Origin: Prevotella sp. OH937_COT-195 | GTDB taxonomy: Bacteria; Bacteroidota; Bacteroidia; Bacteroidales; Bacteroidaceae | Length of the DNA: 64,000 bases | Reading direction: 5' to 3' | Assembly: GCF_003932845.1 (NCBI RefSeq) | Contig: NZ_RQZH01000010.1 | Span: 1 to 64,000 of the forward strand | Notes under the pieces: model-generated | Seen by the model: the letters and a program-made list of their open reading frames with translations, nothing else | Databases searched by the model: none | What the model was told of the DNA's origin: nothing | Shown: piece by piece, positions 26,109 through 34,368 of the stretch | How the letters are laid out: each line of letters opens with the position of its first letter | Numbering within the stretch: position 1 is the stretch's first letter | Program-made: the position numbers and the translations under genes

Positions 26109-26169
26109 CAAATTCGGCGGTTTTGCCGACCAATTTCGCCTAATTTGCGATGTGATTTCGCCGATTTTG
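26109..26169. repeat. Phased 17-nt palindrome array, copy B (3 units, 22-nt period)
   Basis: Units at 26109-26125 (CAAATTCGGCGGTTTTG), 26131-26147 (CAATTTCGCCTAATTTG) and 26153-26169 (TGATTTCGCCGATTTTG), centres 22 nt apart with spacers CCGAC and CGATG. It lies in the 753-nt gap between the EF-G2 gene and rprX, 87 nt after the MITE-like element and about 200 nt before the rprX promoter. Confidence 0.85.
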
Positions 26170-26375
26170 TATAATGGTGTGGTTCTCTAAATGTTGCATG
26201 TCTTTATCGGTTGCCGGAAAATTGTATGTAAATGATTTTTGCAATGATGGTAAATACAAGTCCGTTTGTCTTTGAAGAGGGAAACGTTTCGTGATTATAT
26301 TTTATAAATATCAATTATAACAACCGTATAGAGTTAATTAAATTAAAGTTAACCAAATTATTTAACTTAAAAGAA

Positions 26376-26404
26376 TTGTTTGATGAGAAAAAATGTTATT
26401 TTTG
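26376..26404 (+). promoter_or_regulatory. rprX promoter
   Basis: TTG (26376-26378), 18 nt, TATTTTTG (26397-26404). RNA would start near 26410, which excludes a start codon at 26376 and supports the ATG at 26454. Confidence 0.6.
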
Positions 26405-26453
26405 CAAATATGAAACGAAAGTTCGGCATCTTATATCAAGGATTAAAAAGAAT

Positions 26454-28001
26454 ATGAAGAAAAGAACGATTTGGACGATAGCAACCGTAATGGGACTTAG
26501 TTTCCTTGGTTTGCTCTTTCTGCAACTAAGTTACATCGAAGAGATGGTAAAGATGAAGAAAGAGCAGTTTGACGAGTCGGTAAACCGTTCGTTATATCAG
26601 GCTTCGCGCAACCTTGAGCTGAATGAGACACTGCGTTATCTTGAGATGGACATGAATCGGACGAGACATGGCAAGAACGGCAAAGAACGCGTTTCAAACG
26701 AGACCGACAATGCAAGACCGCAGTCGCATGAATCCTCATCAACAAATGGCAACGGCACGGTATATTCATCGTTCCAATTGAAAACCATTGCAATGAAACC
26801 TTCCGAGATGCCCAAAGGCATTATTCTGCGTAATGACAAGAATGCCGTTTCCGAAGCGTCGAAATCAATGAAGGAGATGGTAAAGAACCGATATGTCTAT
26901 CAGAAAGCATTGCTCGACGAGGTGGTATACAGCATACTGTATATGGCTTCGGAAAAACCTCTCAAAGAGAGAGTTAACTTTAGAATGCTCGACCAAGACA
27001 TTAAGGCGGAACTTATGAATAACGGAATAAACATTCCGTACCATTTCACGGTGATGACTCAGGACGGGCAAGAGGTGTACCGTTGTCCGGACTATACGGA
27101 AGACGGCGAAGAATATAGTTACAGTCAACTGTTATATCGCAACGACCCACAACAGAAATCGGGTGTGGTAAGGATTCATTTCCCTACGATGAACAACTAT
27201 ATCTTCTCATCGGTGCGCTTTATGATACCGTCAATAGTGTTTGCATTCGTGTTGCTCTTTACGTTCATCTTTACGATAGCAGTCATTTTCCGCCAGAAGA
27301 AACTCACGGAGATAAAGAACGACTTTATCAACAACATGACGCACGAACTAAAGACTCCCATTTCGAGCATCTCTCTTGCTGCACAGATGATGAACGACGA
27401 GACGGTGGCGAAAAGTCCTACAATGATGAAACATCTCGGAGGAGTGGTTGACGTTGAGTCTAAACGCTTACGCTTCCTTGTGGAAAAAGTGTTGCAAATG
27501 TCTATGTTCGACGACCGCACGGCCATATTTAAGAAAAAGGAACTCGACCTTAACGAGACGGTTGAGAATATCGCAAAGTCGTTTACATTGCGCGTGGAAC
27601 ACACCGGCGGCAAGATAAACACACTCATGGAGGCAGAAAACTCCAAAATATATGTTGACGAAATACATTTCTCCAACGTGATACACAATCTCATGGACAA
27701 TGCCGTGAAATACAAGAAAGACGAAGGACCGCTTGTGTTAGATGTACACACATGGAATGCAAACGGAAGACTCATGCTGTCTGTAAAGGACAACGGCATT
27801 GGATTAAAGAAGGAAAATTTGAAGAAAGTGTTCGACAAATTCTACCGCGTGCATACCGGAAACGTTCATAACGTGAAAGGATTCGGACTCGGACTGGCAT
27901 ACGTCAAAAAGATTGTTGATCTGCATAAAGGAGAGATAAAAGTGGAGAGTAATTACGGAAAAGGTACTAAGTTTACCATCTCGCTGCCTGAAATTGTTTA
28001 G
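26454..28001 (+). CDS. rprX: Sensor histidine kinase, RprX-like
   Basis: 515 residues from the ATG at 26454 (MKKRTIWTIA). One N-terminal membrane segment, a periplasmic domain of about 230 residues, and a second membrane segment (FMIPSIVFAFVLLFTFIF) lead into HisKA with the phosphorylated His297 in NNMTHELKTPI. The ATPase domain has LMDNAVKY (N box), VKDNGIGL and GFGLGLAYVK. The response regulator follows after 63 nt. Naming follows the RprX-RprY pair of Bacteroides and Porphyromonas, from which I recognise the partner. The stop is TAG. Confidence 0.88.
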   Translation: MKKRTIWTIATVMGLSFLGLLFLQLSYIEEMVKMKKEQFDESVNRSLYQASRNLELNETLRYLEMDMNRTRHGKNGKERVSNETDNARPQSHESSSTNGNGTVYSSFQLKTIAMKPSEMPKGIILRNDKNAVSEASKSMKEMVKNRYVYQKALLDEVVYSILYMASEKPLKERVNFRMLDQDIKAELMNNGINIPYHFTVMTQDGQEVYRCPDYTEDGEEYSYSQLLYRNDPQQKSGVVRIHFPTMNNYIFSSVRFMIPSIVFAFVLLFTFIFTIAVIFRQKKLTEIKNDFINNMTHELKTPISSISLAAQMMNDETVAKSPTMMKHLGGVVDVESKRLRFLVEKVLQMSMFDDRTAIFKKKELDLNETVENIAKSFTLRVEHTGGKINTLMEAENSKIYVDEIHFSNVIHNLMDNAVKYKKDEGPLVLDVHTWNANGRLMLSVKDNGIGLKKENLKKVFDKFYRVHTGNVHNVKGFGLGLAYVKKIVDLHKGEIKVESNYGKGTKFTISLPEIV

Positions 28002-28064
28002 AAATAAACGACCGACAGGTGTGACAGATATAATTTTAACATTAAACTTTTAATATAGAGAATT

Positions 28065-28763
28065 ATGGAAGAACAATTGAAAATCTTGCTTTGCGAGGAC
28101 GATGAGAACCTCGGAATGTTACTTCGTGAATATCTGCAAGCCAAAGGCTTCTATGCAGAATTGTGTACGGACGGAGAAGCCGGATACAAGGCTTTCCTGA
28201 AAAGTAAGTTCGATATTGCGGTGCTCGACGTGATGATGCCCAAGAAAGACGGTTTCTCGCTGGCAAAAGACATTCGTCAGGCCAACGCCGAGATGCCGAT
28301 AATCTTCCTTACTGCCAAAACGCTTAAGGAGGATATACTTGAAGGGTTCAAAATCGGTGCGGACGACTATATCACAAAACCGTTCTCGATGGAAGAACTC
28401 GTGTTGCGCATAGAGGCCATACTGCGCCGCGTGCGTGGGAAGAAAACCAAGGAAAGCACACAGTATCAGATAGGAAGGTTCTTGTTCGACACGCAGAAAC
28501 AACTGCTTACAATCGGCGACAAACAGACCAAACTTACTACAAAGGAGAACGAACTGCTGGCACTGTTGTGCAGTCATGCCAACGAGATTCTGCAGCGCGA
28601 TTTTGCTTTGAAGACCATCTGGATTGATGATAATTATTTCAATGCACGCTCAATGGACGTGTATATAACGAAACTGCGCAAACATTTGAAGGACGACGAT
28701 CAGATTGAAATAATCAATATTCACGGAAAAGGATATAAACTCATCACTCCGGAAGAAGAATAA
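28065..28763 (+). CDS. rprY: OmpR/PhoB-type response regulator, RprY-like
   Basis: 232 residues. The receiver has the acidic pair in CEDDEN, the phosphorylated Asp55 in VLDVMMPKKDG and the conserved lysine in LTAK. A winged-helix DNA-binding domain follows (LTTKENELLALLC, RSMDVYITKLRKHL, IHGKGYKL). The opening LKILLCEDDENLGMLL closely resembles RprY. It should be phosphorylated by the kinase coded just before it. Target genes are unknown. The next copy of the MITE-like element begins 20 nt after its stop. Confidence 0.88.
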   Translation: MEEQLKILLCEDDENLGMLLREYLQAKGFYAELCTDGEAGYKAFLKSKFDIAVLDVMMPKKDGFSLAKDIRQANAEMPIIFLTAKTLKEDILEGFKIGADDYITKPFSMEELVLRIEAILRRVRGKKTKESTQYQIGRFLFDTQKQLLTIGDKQTKLTTKENELLALLCSHANEILQRDFALKTIWIDDNYFNARSMDVYITKLRKHLKDDDQIEIINIHGKGYKLITPEEE

Positions 28764-28783
28764 TCGGGGTGTTTAAATCTTTA

Positions 28784-28980
28784 AACCCAAATCGGTCATT
28801 ATACCGCATTTGCTCAGATTTGCTGTTGCCGTTACGCTTACCAACTGCTTTAGCCCGCTTGCTGACATCTGTGCAGCCATTACATCCCGACGCAGCCCGC
28901 TACGCCTTCGATGAAACGGCTGTACATCCGCTCAACAATCGAACAAAATCGGTTGAGGGTTCTAATGACCGATTTGGGTT
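28784..28980. mobile_element. MITE-like element, copy 2 (197 bp)
   Basis: The ends are AACCCAAATCGGTCATTA (28784-28801) and its complement at 28963-28980, each differing from copy 1 by a single base at the same place, so the inverted repeat has stayed matched in both copies. The body is nearly the same as copy 1, with the inner hairpin less perfect (CAGCCATTACATC). It follows rprY directly and may supply its transcript end. Confidence 0.75.
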
Positions 28981-29052
28981 AAAGGGTTTGACATTGACGG
29001 GTAGTTGCGGATTTGTGTTCGTTTAATAATGACAAGCAAATACAGTCCGTAA

Positions 29053-29247
29053 CTAATCGTTAATGTCAGATGACTTTATTAAGGCAACGTGTATGCCAAC
29101 CCCGACGATGACGAGAAATATCGATACGAACAAAGGAACGTTGCTCGATGTCCACCCGAGGAGGAAAGACGAAAGAAGCAATAGCGTTCCGGCATAGACA
29201 AATCCCATGCCGATGTGTGGCTTTATCTTTTTCAACAAATTCTTCAT
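29053..29247 (-). CDS. Small membrane protein of unknown function
   Basis: 64 residues with a basic start (MKNLLKKIKPH) and two hydrophobic segments (about 13-31 and 38-56) joined by a short turn, SSNVPL. A -7 element TACATTTG is at 29256-29263 on the minus strand, which gives an almost leaderless message. Similar short unnamed proteins occur in Bacteroidales. The function is unknown. Confidence 0.6.
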   Translation of the reverse strand: MKNLLKKIKPHIGMGFVYAGTLLLLSSFLLGWTSSNVPLFVSIFLVIVGVGIHVALIKSSDIND

Positions 29248-29381
29248 TTCGCTTGCAAATGTATGAAAAGATTTGGGAAAATATTGTGTCTCGTGCGAGA
29301 TTTATATGCGCGAAGGGTTAATTATGCTTAAATATGGGAGGTTTGAGGGCTCGTATAAGTATATATGTAACAAAAAAATAG

Positions 29382-29389
29382 TACCTTTG
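29382..29389 (+). promoter_or_regulatory. Promoter -7 element of rpsF-rpsR-rplI
   Basis: TACCTTTG at 29382-29389, followed by GCACCCGCTTTGG. No good -33 TTG is seen at the expected distance. The leader of about 60 nt contains GCCCCGGC, which could take part in S6/S18 feedback, but no full regulatory fold was recognised. Confidence 0.5.
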
Positions 29390-29450
29390 CACCCGCTTTG
29401 GCATAAGCCCCGGCATAATTAATTTATTAACAATTTTATTAACAAACAGT

Positions 29451-29795
29451 ATGTATCAATACGAAACCGTTTTCATTTTGACTCCCGTTTTGTCTGATGA
29501 ACAGACAAAGGAAACGGTCGCTAAGTTCAAGAATCTTCTTACCGACAACGGTGCTGAAATCCTGAACGAAGAGGCATGGGGATTGAAAAAACTGGCTTAC
29601 CAAATTGAAAAGAAGACATCGGGATTCTATTTCCTTGTCGAATTCAAGGCCGAGCCTACAGTAATCAAGACTTTCGAGACTGGATTGCGTCGCGATGAGA
29701 AAGTGATCCGTTTTATGACAGTCAAACTCGAGAAGCACGCCATAGAGTATGCTGAAAAGAGAAGAAACAAGTACATTAACAAAGAGGAGGCATAA
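29451..29795 (+). CDS. rpsF: 30S ribosomal protein S6
   Basis: 114 residues. [37 protein letters not shown] and [14 protein letters not shown] are the S6 signatures. It is first in the conserved rpsF-rpsR-rplI operon, with rpsR 2 nt downstream. S6 binds S18 on the 30S platform. Confidence 0.96.
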   Translation: MYQYETVFILTPVLSDEQTKETVAKFKNLLTDNGAEILNEEAWGLKKLAYQIEKKTSGFYFLVEFKAEPTVIKTFETGLRRDEKVIRFMTVKLEKHAIEYAEKRRNKYINKEEA

Positions 29796-29797
29796 TC

Positions 29798-30067
29798 ATG
29801 GCAGCACAAGATAGTGAAATACGTTATTTGACAGCTCCTTCAATTGACACGAAGAAGAAGAAGTATTGCCGTTTCAAGAAGAGCGGTATCAAGTATATTG
29901 ACTACAAGGATCCCGAATTCCTGAAAAAATTCCTTAACGAGCAGGGTAAAATTCTTCCCCGCCGTATTACAGGAACGTCTCTCAAGTACCAGCGTCGAGT
30001 GGCACAAGCCGTGAAACGCGCTCGTCAGATCGCTCTGCTCCCGTATGTAACAGACATGATGAAATAA
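29798..30067 (+). CDS. rpsR: 30S ribosomal protein S18
   Basis: 89 residues. [55 protein letters not shown] is diagnostic when read in parts. It begins 2 nt after rpsF and pairs with S6. There is no zinc-type CXXC, so it is the cysteine-poor form. Confidence 0.96.
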   Translation: MAAQDSEIRYLTAPSIDTKKKKYCRFKKSGIKYIDYKDPEFLKKFLNEQGKILPRRITGTSLKYQRRVAQAVKRARQIALLPYVTDMMK

Positions 30068-30088
30068 ACCTAAAAACCTAAGATAAGA

Positions 30089-30646
30089 ATGGAAATTATA
30101 CTGAAAGAAGATATCATAGGATTGGGTTACAAGAACGACATCGTAACCGTAAAGAAAGGCTATGGTCGTAACTACCTGATTCCTTCGGGTAAGGCAGTTA
30201 TTGCAAGCGAGAGTGCGAAGAAAATACTTGCAGAGAACATGAAGCAGCAAGCACACAAACTTGCAGCCATAAAGGCAGCCGCACAAGAAAAGGCAGCCAA
30301 ATTGGAAGGTGTTGCTCTTGAGATAGCAGCAAAGGTTGCAGCAACGGGTCAACTTTACGGCTCTGTAAATGCAGCAAAGGTTGCAGAAGCACTCGCGGAA
30401 AAAGGCATTGAAATAGATCGCAAGATTATTACAATGCGTGATGTGAAACAGGTAGGCGAATATGAGGCAATCGTTCATTTCCACAAAGAAGTTGAGGTGA
30501 AAATACCAGTATCTGTGATTGCAGAGAATGCTCCGGTGGAAGTTGCGGAAGAAACTCCTGATACGAAAGTGGCAGAAGAGGCTCCGGCAACAGAAGAGAC
30601 TGTGGCAGAGACTCCTGCAGATGAGGAAACTCCCGCAGAGGCATAA
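30089..30646 (+). CDS. rplI: 50S ribosomal protein L9 with acidic tail
   Basis: 185 residues against about 150 in most bacteria. Residues 1-148 are normal L9 (MEIILKEDIIGLGYKNDIV, KKGYGRNYLIPSG, then the long connecting helix). The last 35 residues are a low-complexity Glu/Ala/Pro/Thr tail ending EETPAEA. The same final seven residues end S16 in this window (53447-53986). Confidence 0.95.
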   Translation: MEIILKEDIIGLGYKNDIVTVKKGYGRNYLIPSGKAVIASESAKKILAENMKQQAHKLAAIKAAAQEKAAKLEGVALEIAAKVAATGQLYGSVNAAKVAEALAEKGIEIDRKIITMRDVKQVGEYEAIVHFHKEVEVKIPVSVIAENAPVEVAEETPDTKVAEEAPATEETVAETPADEETPAEA

Positions 30647-30695
30647 GCATACGAGAAAGAAAATTTTCGCGCTGTAAAGCAGTTTTTATAAGCGT

Positions 30696-30728
30696 CCCGA
30701 TCATCAATATGATGGTCGGGATTCTTTT
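30696..30728 (+). terminator. Terminator of the rpsF operon
   Basis: CCCGATCATC (30696-30705) pairs with GATGGTCGGG (30711-30720) around a 5-nt loop, then ATTCTTTTT. Confidence 0.85.
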
Positions 30729-30845
30729 TGTCCCAGCGGTTGCTTTTCCGAGGAATATTTATGTCCTATTTGGCAATCGGCATTCGAGAAGTTTCAATGT
30801 AACGTTAATCTTACCAAATAATTCGTTCATTACGGCTATTATTAT

Positions 30846-30853
30846 TATTTTTG
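30846..30853 (+). promoter_or_regulatory. nadB promoter -7 element
   Basis: TATTTTTG at 30846-30853, 29 nt before the nadB ATG. No clear -33 TTG was found. Confidence 0.45.
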
Positions 30854-30882
30854 CACTCGTAAAATAATAAACGTAATACCTA

Positions 30883-32475
30883 ATGGTTTATAAATACGAT
30901 TTCCTCATCATCGGTGCCGGTGTTGCCGGAATGAGTTATGCCTTAAAGGTGGCTCGTGCAAGGAAAGGCAAAATTTGCATTATATGCAAGACCTCACTCG
31001 ATGAAGCAAACACCTCGTTTGCACAGGGAGGATTGGCTTCTGTTACAGATTTCGGGCTTGACAACTTTGAAAAACATATTTCGGATACTATTATTGCCGG
31101 TGACAAAATATCTGACCGTACTGCCGTGGAATTGGTGGTTCGTAATGCACCGGAGCAAATAAGAGAATTGCAAGAGTGGGGAGTTAATTTCGATAAGAAG
31201 GAAGACGGTTCGTTCGACCTGCACAGAGAAGGAGGTCATTCCGAATTCCGAATCTTGCACCATGCCGATGATACCGGTGCCGAAATACAGCGCGGACTGA
31301 TGGAGGCAATACGCAACAATCCCGATATTGACATAAAAGAAAACCATTTTGCGGTAGAGATAATAACACAACATCATATCGGAGCAAGGGTGACACGGCG
31401 TACACCATATATCAACTGTTATGGAGCATACGTACTTAACCCTGACACACAGAAGGTTGATGTTTTTCTTTCAAAAGTTACATTAATGTGTACGGGTGGG
31501 TGCGGAGCCGTTTATCAAACCACCACGAATCCCATAATAGCAACCGGAGATGGTGAAGCAATGGTGTATCGCGCCAAGGGAACGGTGCAGGATATGGAGT
31601 TTGTACAGTTCCACCCTACGGCATTATATTCTCCCGGAGAGACACATCCGGCATTCCTTATTACAGAGGCAATGCGTGGTTACGGAGGAATATTGCGCCT
31701 TCCGACGGGAGAGTCGTTCATGGAGAAATATGATGAAAGACTATCGTTGGCACCGCGCGACATCGTGGCACGAGCCATAGACAACGAGATGAAAATACAC
31801 GGATTGCCGCATGTATGTCTCGACGTGACGCATAAAGACCCGAAGGAGACGCAACGCCATTTCCCGAACATATATTTGAAGTGCAAGACAATGGGTATAG
31901 ACATAACGAAAGACTATATTCCGGTGCGTCCGGCGGCTCATTATATGTGCGGAGGTATAAAGGTTGATTATAACGGATGCTCGAGCATACAAAGACTGTA
32001 TGCAATAGGCGAATGCGCCTGCACGGGACTGCATGGGGGGAATCGCCTCGCTTCAAATTCTCTCATAGAAGCCGTGGTATATGCCGATGTCGCCGCGAAG
32101 CACTCGTTGGAACACATTGACCTTTATGATTTCAACGAACAGATACCCGAGTGGAACGATGAAGGCACCATGACCAACGAGGAAAAAGTGCTTATTACAC
32201 AGAGTATCAAAGAGGTTGGTGAGATAATGTCAAACTATGTTGGAATAGTGAGAAGCAATCTGCGCTTGAAGAGAGCATGGGACAGACTCGACATACTGTA
32301 TGAAGAGACGGAGGAGTTGTTCCGCAGAGTAAAGGCAAGCCGTGACATCTGCGAACTGCGAAACATGATAAATGTGGGATACTTGATAACCCGGCAGGCG
32401 ATAGAACGGAAAGAATGCCGCGGTCTGCACTACACCATTGACTATCCGTTGCATGCGTATGACGATACAAAATGA
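30883..32475 (+). CDS. nadB: L-aspartate oxidase
   Basis: 530 residues. It oxidises aspartate to iminoaspartate for NAD synthesis. The FAD-binding GAGVAGMSYA is at about 10-19. TSFAQGGLASV, MVYRAKGTVQDMEFVQFHPTAL, AAHYMCGGI and GLHGGNRLASNSLIE are conserved for the succinate dehydrogenase/aspartate oxidase family, with the NadB form of each. nadA and nadC are not next to it; it lies alone between the ribosomal operon and the histidine operon. Confidence 0.93.
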   Translation: MVYKYDFLIIGAGVAGMSYALKVARARKGKICIICKTSLDEANTSFAQGGLASVTDFGLDNFEKHISDTIIAGDKISDRTAVELVVRNAPEQIRELQEWGVNFDKKEDGSFDLHREGGHSEFRILHHADDTGAEIQRGLMEAIRNNPDIDIKENHFAVEIITQHHIGARVTRRTPYINCYGAYVLNPDTQKVDVFLSKVTLMCTGGCGAVYQTTTNPIIATGDGEAMVYRAKGTVQDMEFVQFHPTALYSPGETHPAFLITEAMRGYGGILRLPTGESFMEKYDERLSLAPRDIVARAIDNEMKIHGLPHVCLDVTHKDPKETQRHFPNIYLKCKTMGIDITKDYIPVRPAAHYMCGGIKVDYNGCSSIQRLYAIGECACTGLHGGNRLASNSLIEAVVYADVAAKHSLEHIDLYDFNEQIPEWNDEGTMTNEEKVLITQSIKEVGEIMSNYVGIVRSNLRLKRAWDRLDILYEETEELFRRVKASRDICELRNMINVGYLITRQAIERKECRGLHYTIDYPLHAYDDTK

Positions 32476-32524
32476 AAGAGAATGGTAATATATTATGCGA
32501 TAGATGAAAAAAACATAAAAGTTG

Positions 32525-32555
32525 TTGCAGGATTGATTGAAAAAATATAAATTTG
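32525..32555 (+). promoter_or_regulatory. Promoter of the histidine-utilisation operon
   Basis: TTG (32525-32527), 20 nt, TAAATTTG (32548-32555), followed by GCACAAG. It lies about 65 nt before the ftcD ATG at 32621. Confidence 0.6.
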
Positions 32556-32570
32556 CACAAGAAATCCTTA

Positions 32571-32635
32571 TCTGATATTTTATATAATGAATAACATTAA
32601 ATCTAATATTTTATATTATAATGAATAACATTAAA
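32571..32635 (+). repeat. Tandem duplication of the ftcD translation start
   Basis: TCTGATATTTTATATA then ATGAATAACATTAAA (to 32601) is repeated as TCTAATATTTTATATTATA then ATGAATAACATTAAA (to 32635). The two ATGs are 34 nt apart, so they are out of frame. The first gives a 13-codon frame (MNNIKSNILYYNE) whose TAA at 32626-32628 overlaps the real start. It could lower ftcD expression by acting as a short upstream frame. Confidence 0.8.
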
Positions 32636-34333
32636 CGTATTGTTGAGTGCGTACCTAATTTCAGTGAAGGACGCGACTTGAGTATTATCAAACAAATTAC
32701 AAACGAGATTGAAAATGTAGATGGCGTACGTCTGCTTGACGTGGATCCGGGCGAGGCAACAAACCGAACCGTAGTGACGTTCGTTGGCGAACCGGAGGCT
32801 GTCGTGGAAGCTGCGTTCCGCAGTGTGAAGAAAGCCGGAGAACTGATAGACATGCGTCAGCACCACGGTGCACACCCGCGTATGGGTGCCACCGATGTGC
32901 TTCCGCTCATTCCGGTTGCGGGAGTGACTCTCGAAGAGTGTGCCGAGATGGCACGTGAATTGGCAAAGCGCATTGCCGATGAAATCGAAATCCCATGCTA
33001 TTGCTATGAGGCTGCCGCATATACAAAAGAGCGTCGCAACCTTGCGGTTTGTCGTGAAGGTGAGTATGAGGCAATCGCCGAGAAACTATCCACACCCGGT
33101 AAGCAACCGGATTTCGGTGCAAGGCCTATTGACGAGCATGTGGCACGCACCGGATGTACGGCAGTTGGGGCGCGTGATTTCCTCGTTGCCGTGAATTTCA
33201 ACCTTAACACCACTTCAACCAGACGTGCCAATGCCATAGCGTTTGATGTCCGCGAGAAAGGACGCCCCGTGCGCGAGGGTAATCCGATTACCGGAAAACC
33301 AAAGAAAGATGCATCGGGAAAGACAATAATGCAGCCCGGAACACTTAAGAGTACCAAGGCAATTGGTTGGTTCATCGACGAATACAAAATTGCACAGGTG
33401 TCGATGAATATAACAAACATCAATGTAACACCGTTGCATAAGGCATTCGACGAGGTGTGCCGATGTGCTTCGATACGCGGCGTGAGGGTTACCGGCACGG
33501 AAATTGTCGGACTTATCCCGAAACGAGTGTTGGTAGAGGCAGGTAGATATTTCCTTGAAAAGCAGAACCGTTCGACAGGTATTCCCGAGGAAGACATAAT
33601 GCTGATTGCCGTGAAATCGCTCGGACTTGAAGACTTGAAAGAGTTCAACCCACGTGAAAAGGTAATAGAATATCTTCTTGAAGACGGTAACAAGAAACCA
33701 TTGCTTGCCGACCTTACGGTAAAGGATTTCGCACTCGAGACATCGCGCGAGAGTCCTGCACCGGGCGGAGGAACCATCGCTGCATACATGGGAGCATTGG
33801 GTGCTGCGCTCGGCACAATGGTTGCAAACCTCTCTTCGCACAAGGCCGGTTGGGATGTTCGTTGCCATGAATTCTCAATATGGGCAGATAAGGGGCAGGA
33901 ACTTATGGCCGAGTTGATACATCTCGTTGATGAAGATACCGAGGCATTTAATCGTATCATGGCAGCATTCGGCATGCCTAAAAAGACTGACGAGGACAAA
34001 GCCGCGCGCAGCGAAGCCATACAGGAAGCCACATTGTATGCCACACAGGTGCCGCTACACACCATGAAGGCATCGTTCGGCGCATTCGAGATTTGCAAGG
34101 CAATGGCAGAGGAAGGTAATCCGAACAGTGTCTCTGATGCCGGAGTAGGCGCGTTGGCTGCCCGTGCCGCTGTAATCGGAGCCGGACTTAACGTGAAGAT
34201 TAACGCCGCTTCGCTGAAAGATCGTGAGAAAGCGGATGCACTCGTGGCAGAGGCAGAACAGATTGTAGCCAAGGCTAATGCCGAGGAGAAGAAGATTATG
34301 TCGATAGTCGAGAAAGTAATCGGCAAATTGTAA
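32621..34333 (+). CDS. ftcD: Bifunctional glutamate formimidoyltransferase / formimidotetrahydrofolate cyclodeaminase
   Basis: 570 residues, an animal-like fusion. The first 330 residues are the formiminotransferase (RIVECVPNFSEGRD at 5-18, catalytic His in QHHGAHPRMGATDV), and about 350-570 are the cyclodeaminase (KDFALETSRESPAPGGGTIAAYMGAL). It moves the formimino group of formiminoglutamate to tetrahydrofolate and releases ammonia, the last steps of histidine breakdown. It is first in the operon ftcD-hutU-hutH-hutI. The start is duplicated upstream. The 35-nt gap before hutU is AT-rich. Confidence 0.95.
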   Translation: MNNIKRIVECVPNFSEGRDLSIIKQITNEIENVDGVRLLDVDPGEATNRTVVTFVGEPEAVVEAAFRSVKKAGELIDMRQHHGAHPRMGATDVLPLIPVAGVTLEECAEMARELAKRIADEIEIPCYCYEAAAYTKERRNLAVCREGEYEAIAEKLSTPGKQPDFGARPIDEHVARTGCTAVGARDFLVAVNFNLNTTSTRRANAIAFDVREKGRPVREGNPITGKPKKDASGKTIMQPGTLKSTKAIGWFIDEYKIAQVSMNITNINVTPLHKAFDEVCRCASIRGVRVTGTEIVGLIPKRVLVEAGRYFLEKQNRSTGIPEEDIMLIAVKSLGLEDLKEFNPREKVIEYLLEDGNKKPLLADLTVKDFALETSRESPAPGGGTIAAYMGALGAALGTMVANLSSHKAGWDVRCHEFSIWADKGQELMAELIHLVDEDTEAFNRIMAAFGMPKKTDEDKAARSEAIQEATLYATQVPLHTMKASFGAFEICKAMAEEGNPNSVSDAGVGALAARAAVIGAGLNVKINAASLKDREKADALVAEAEQIVAKANAEEKKIMSIVEKVIGKL

Positions 34334-34368
34334 TATATAATTTAAAGATAATAAAAGTATAAAATAAA

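Noticed and set aside
26410-26457. 15-codon leader frame overlapping the rprX start (ATGA)
   Set aside because: The promoter -7 box ends at 26404, so transcription starts at about the first base of this frame and leaves no leader.
29395-29430. S6:S18 feedback motif in the rpsF leader
   Set aside because: A GCCCCGGC stretch is present but the full conserved stem and bulge could not be drawn with confidence.
33004-34326. 440-residue open frame on the minus strand
   Set aside because: It lies wholly inside ftcD on the opposite strand, has no domain resemblance, a serine-rich composition typical of reverse frames, and no promoter.
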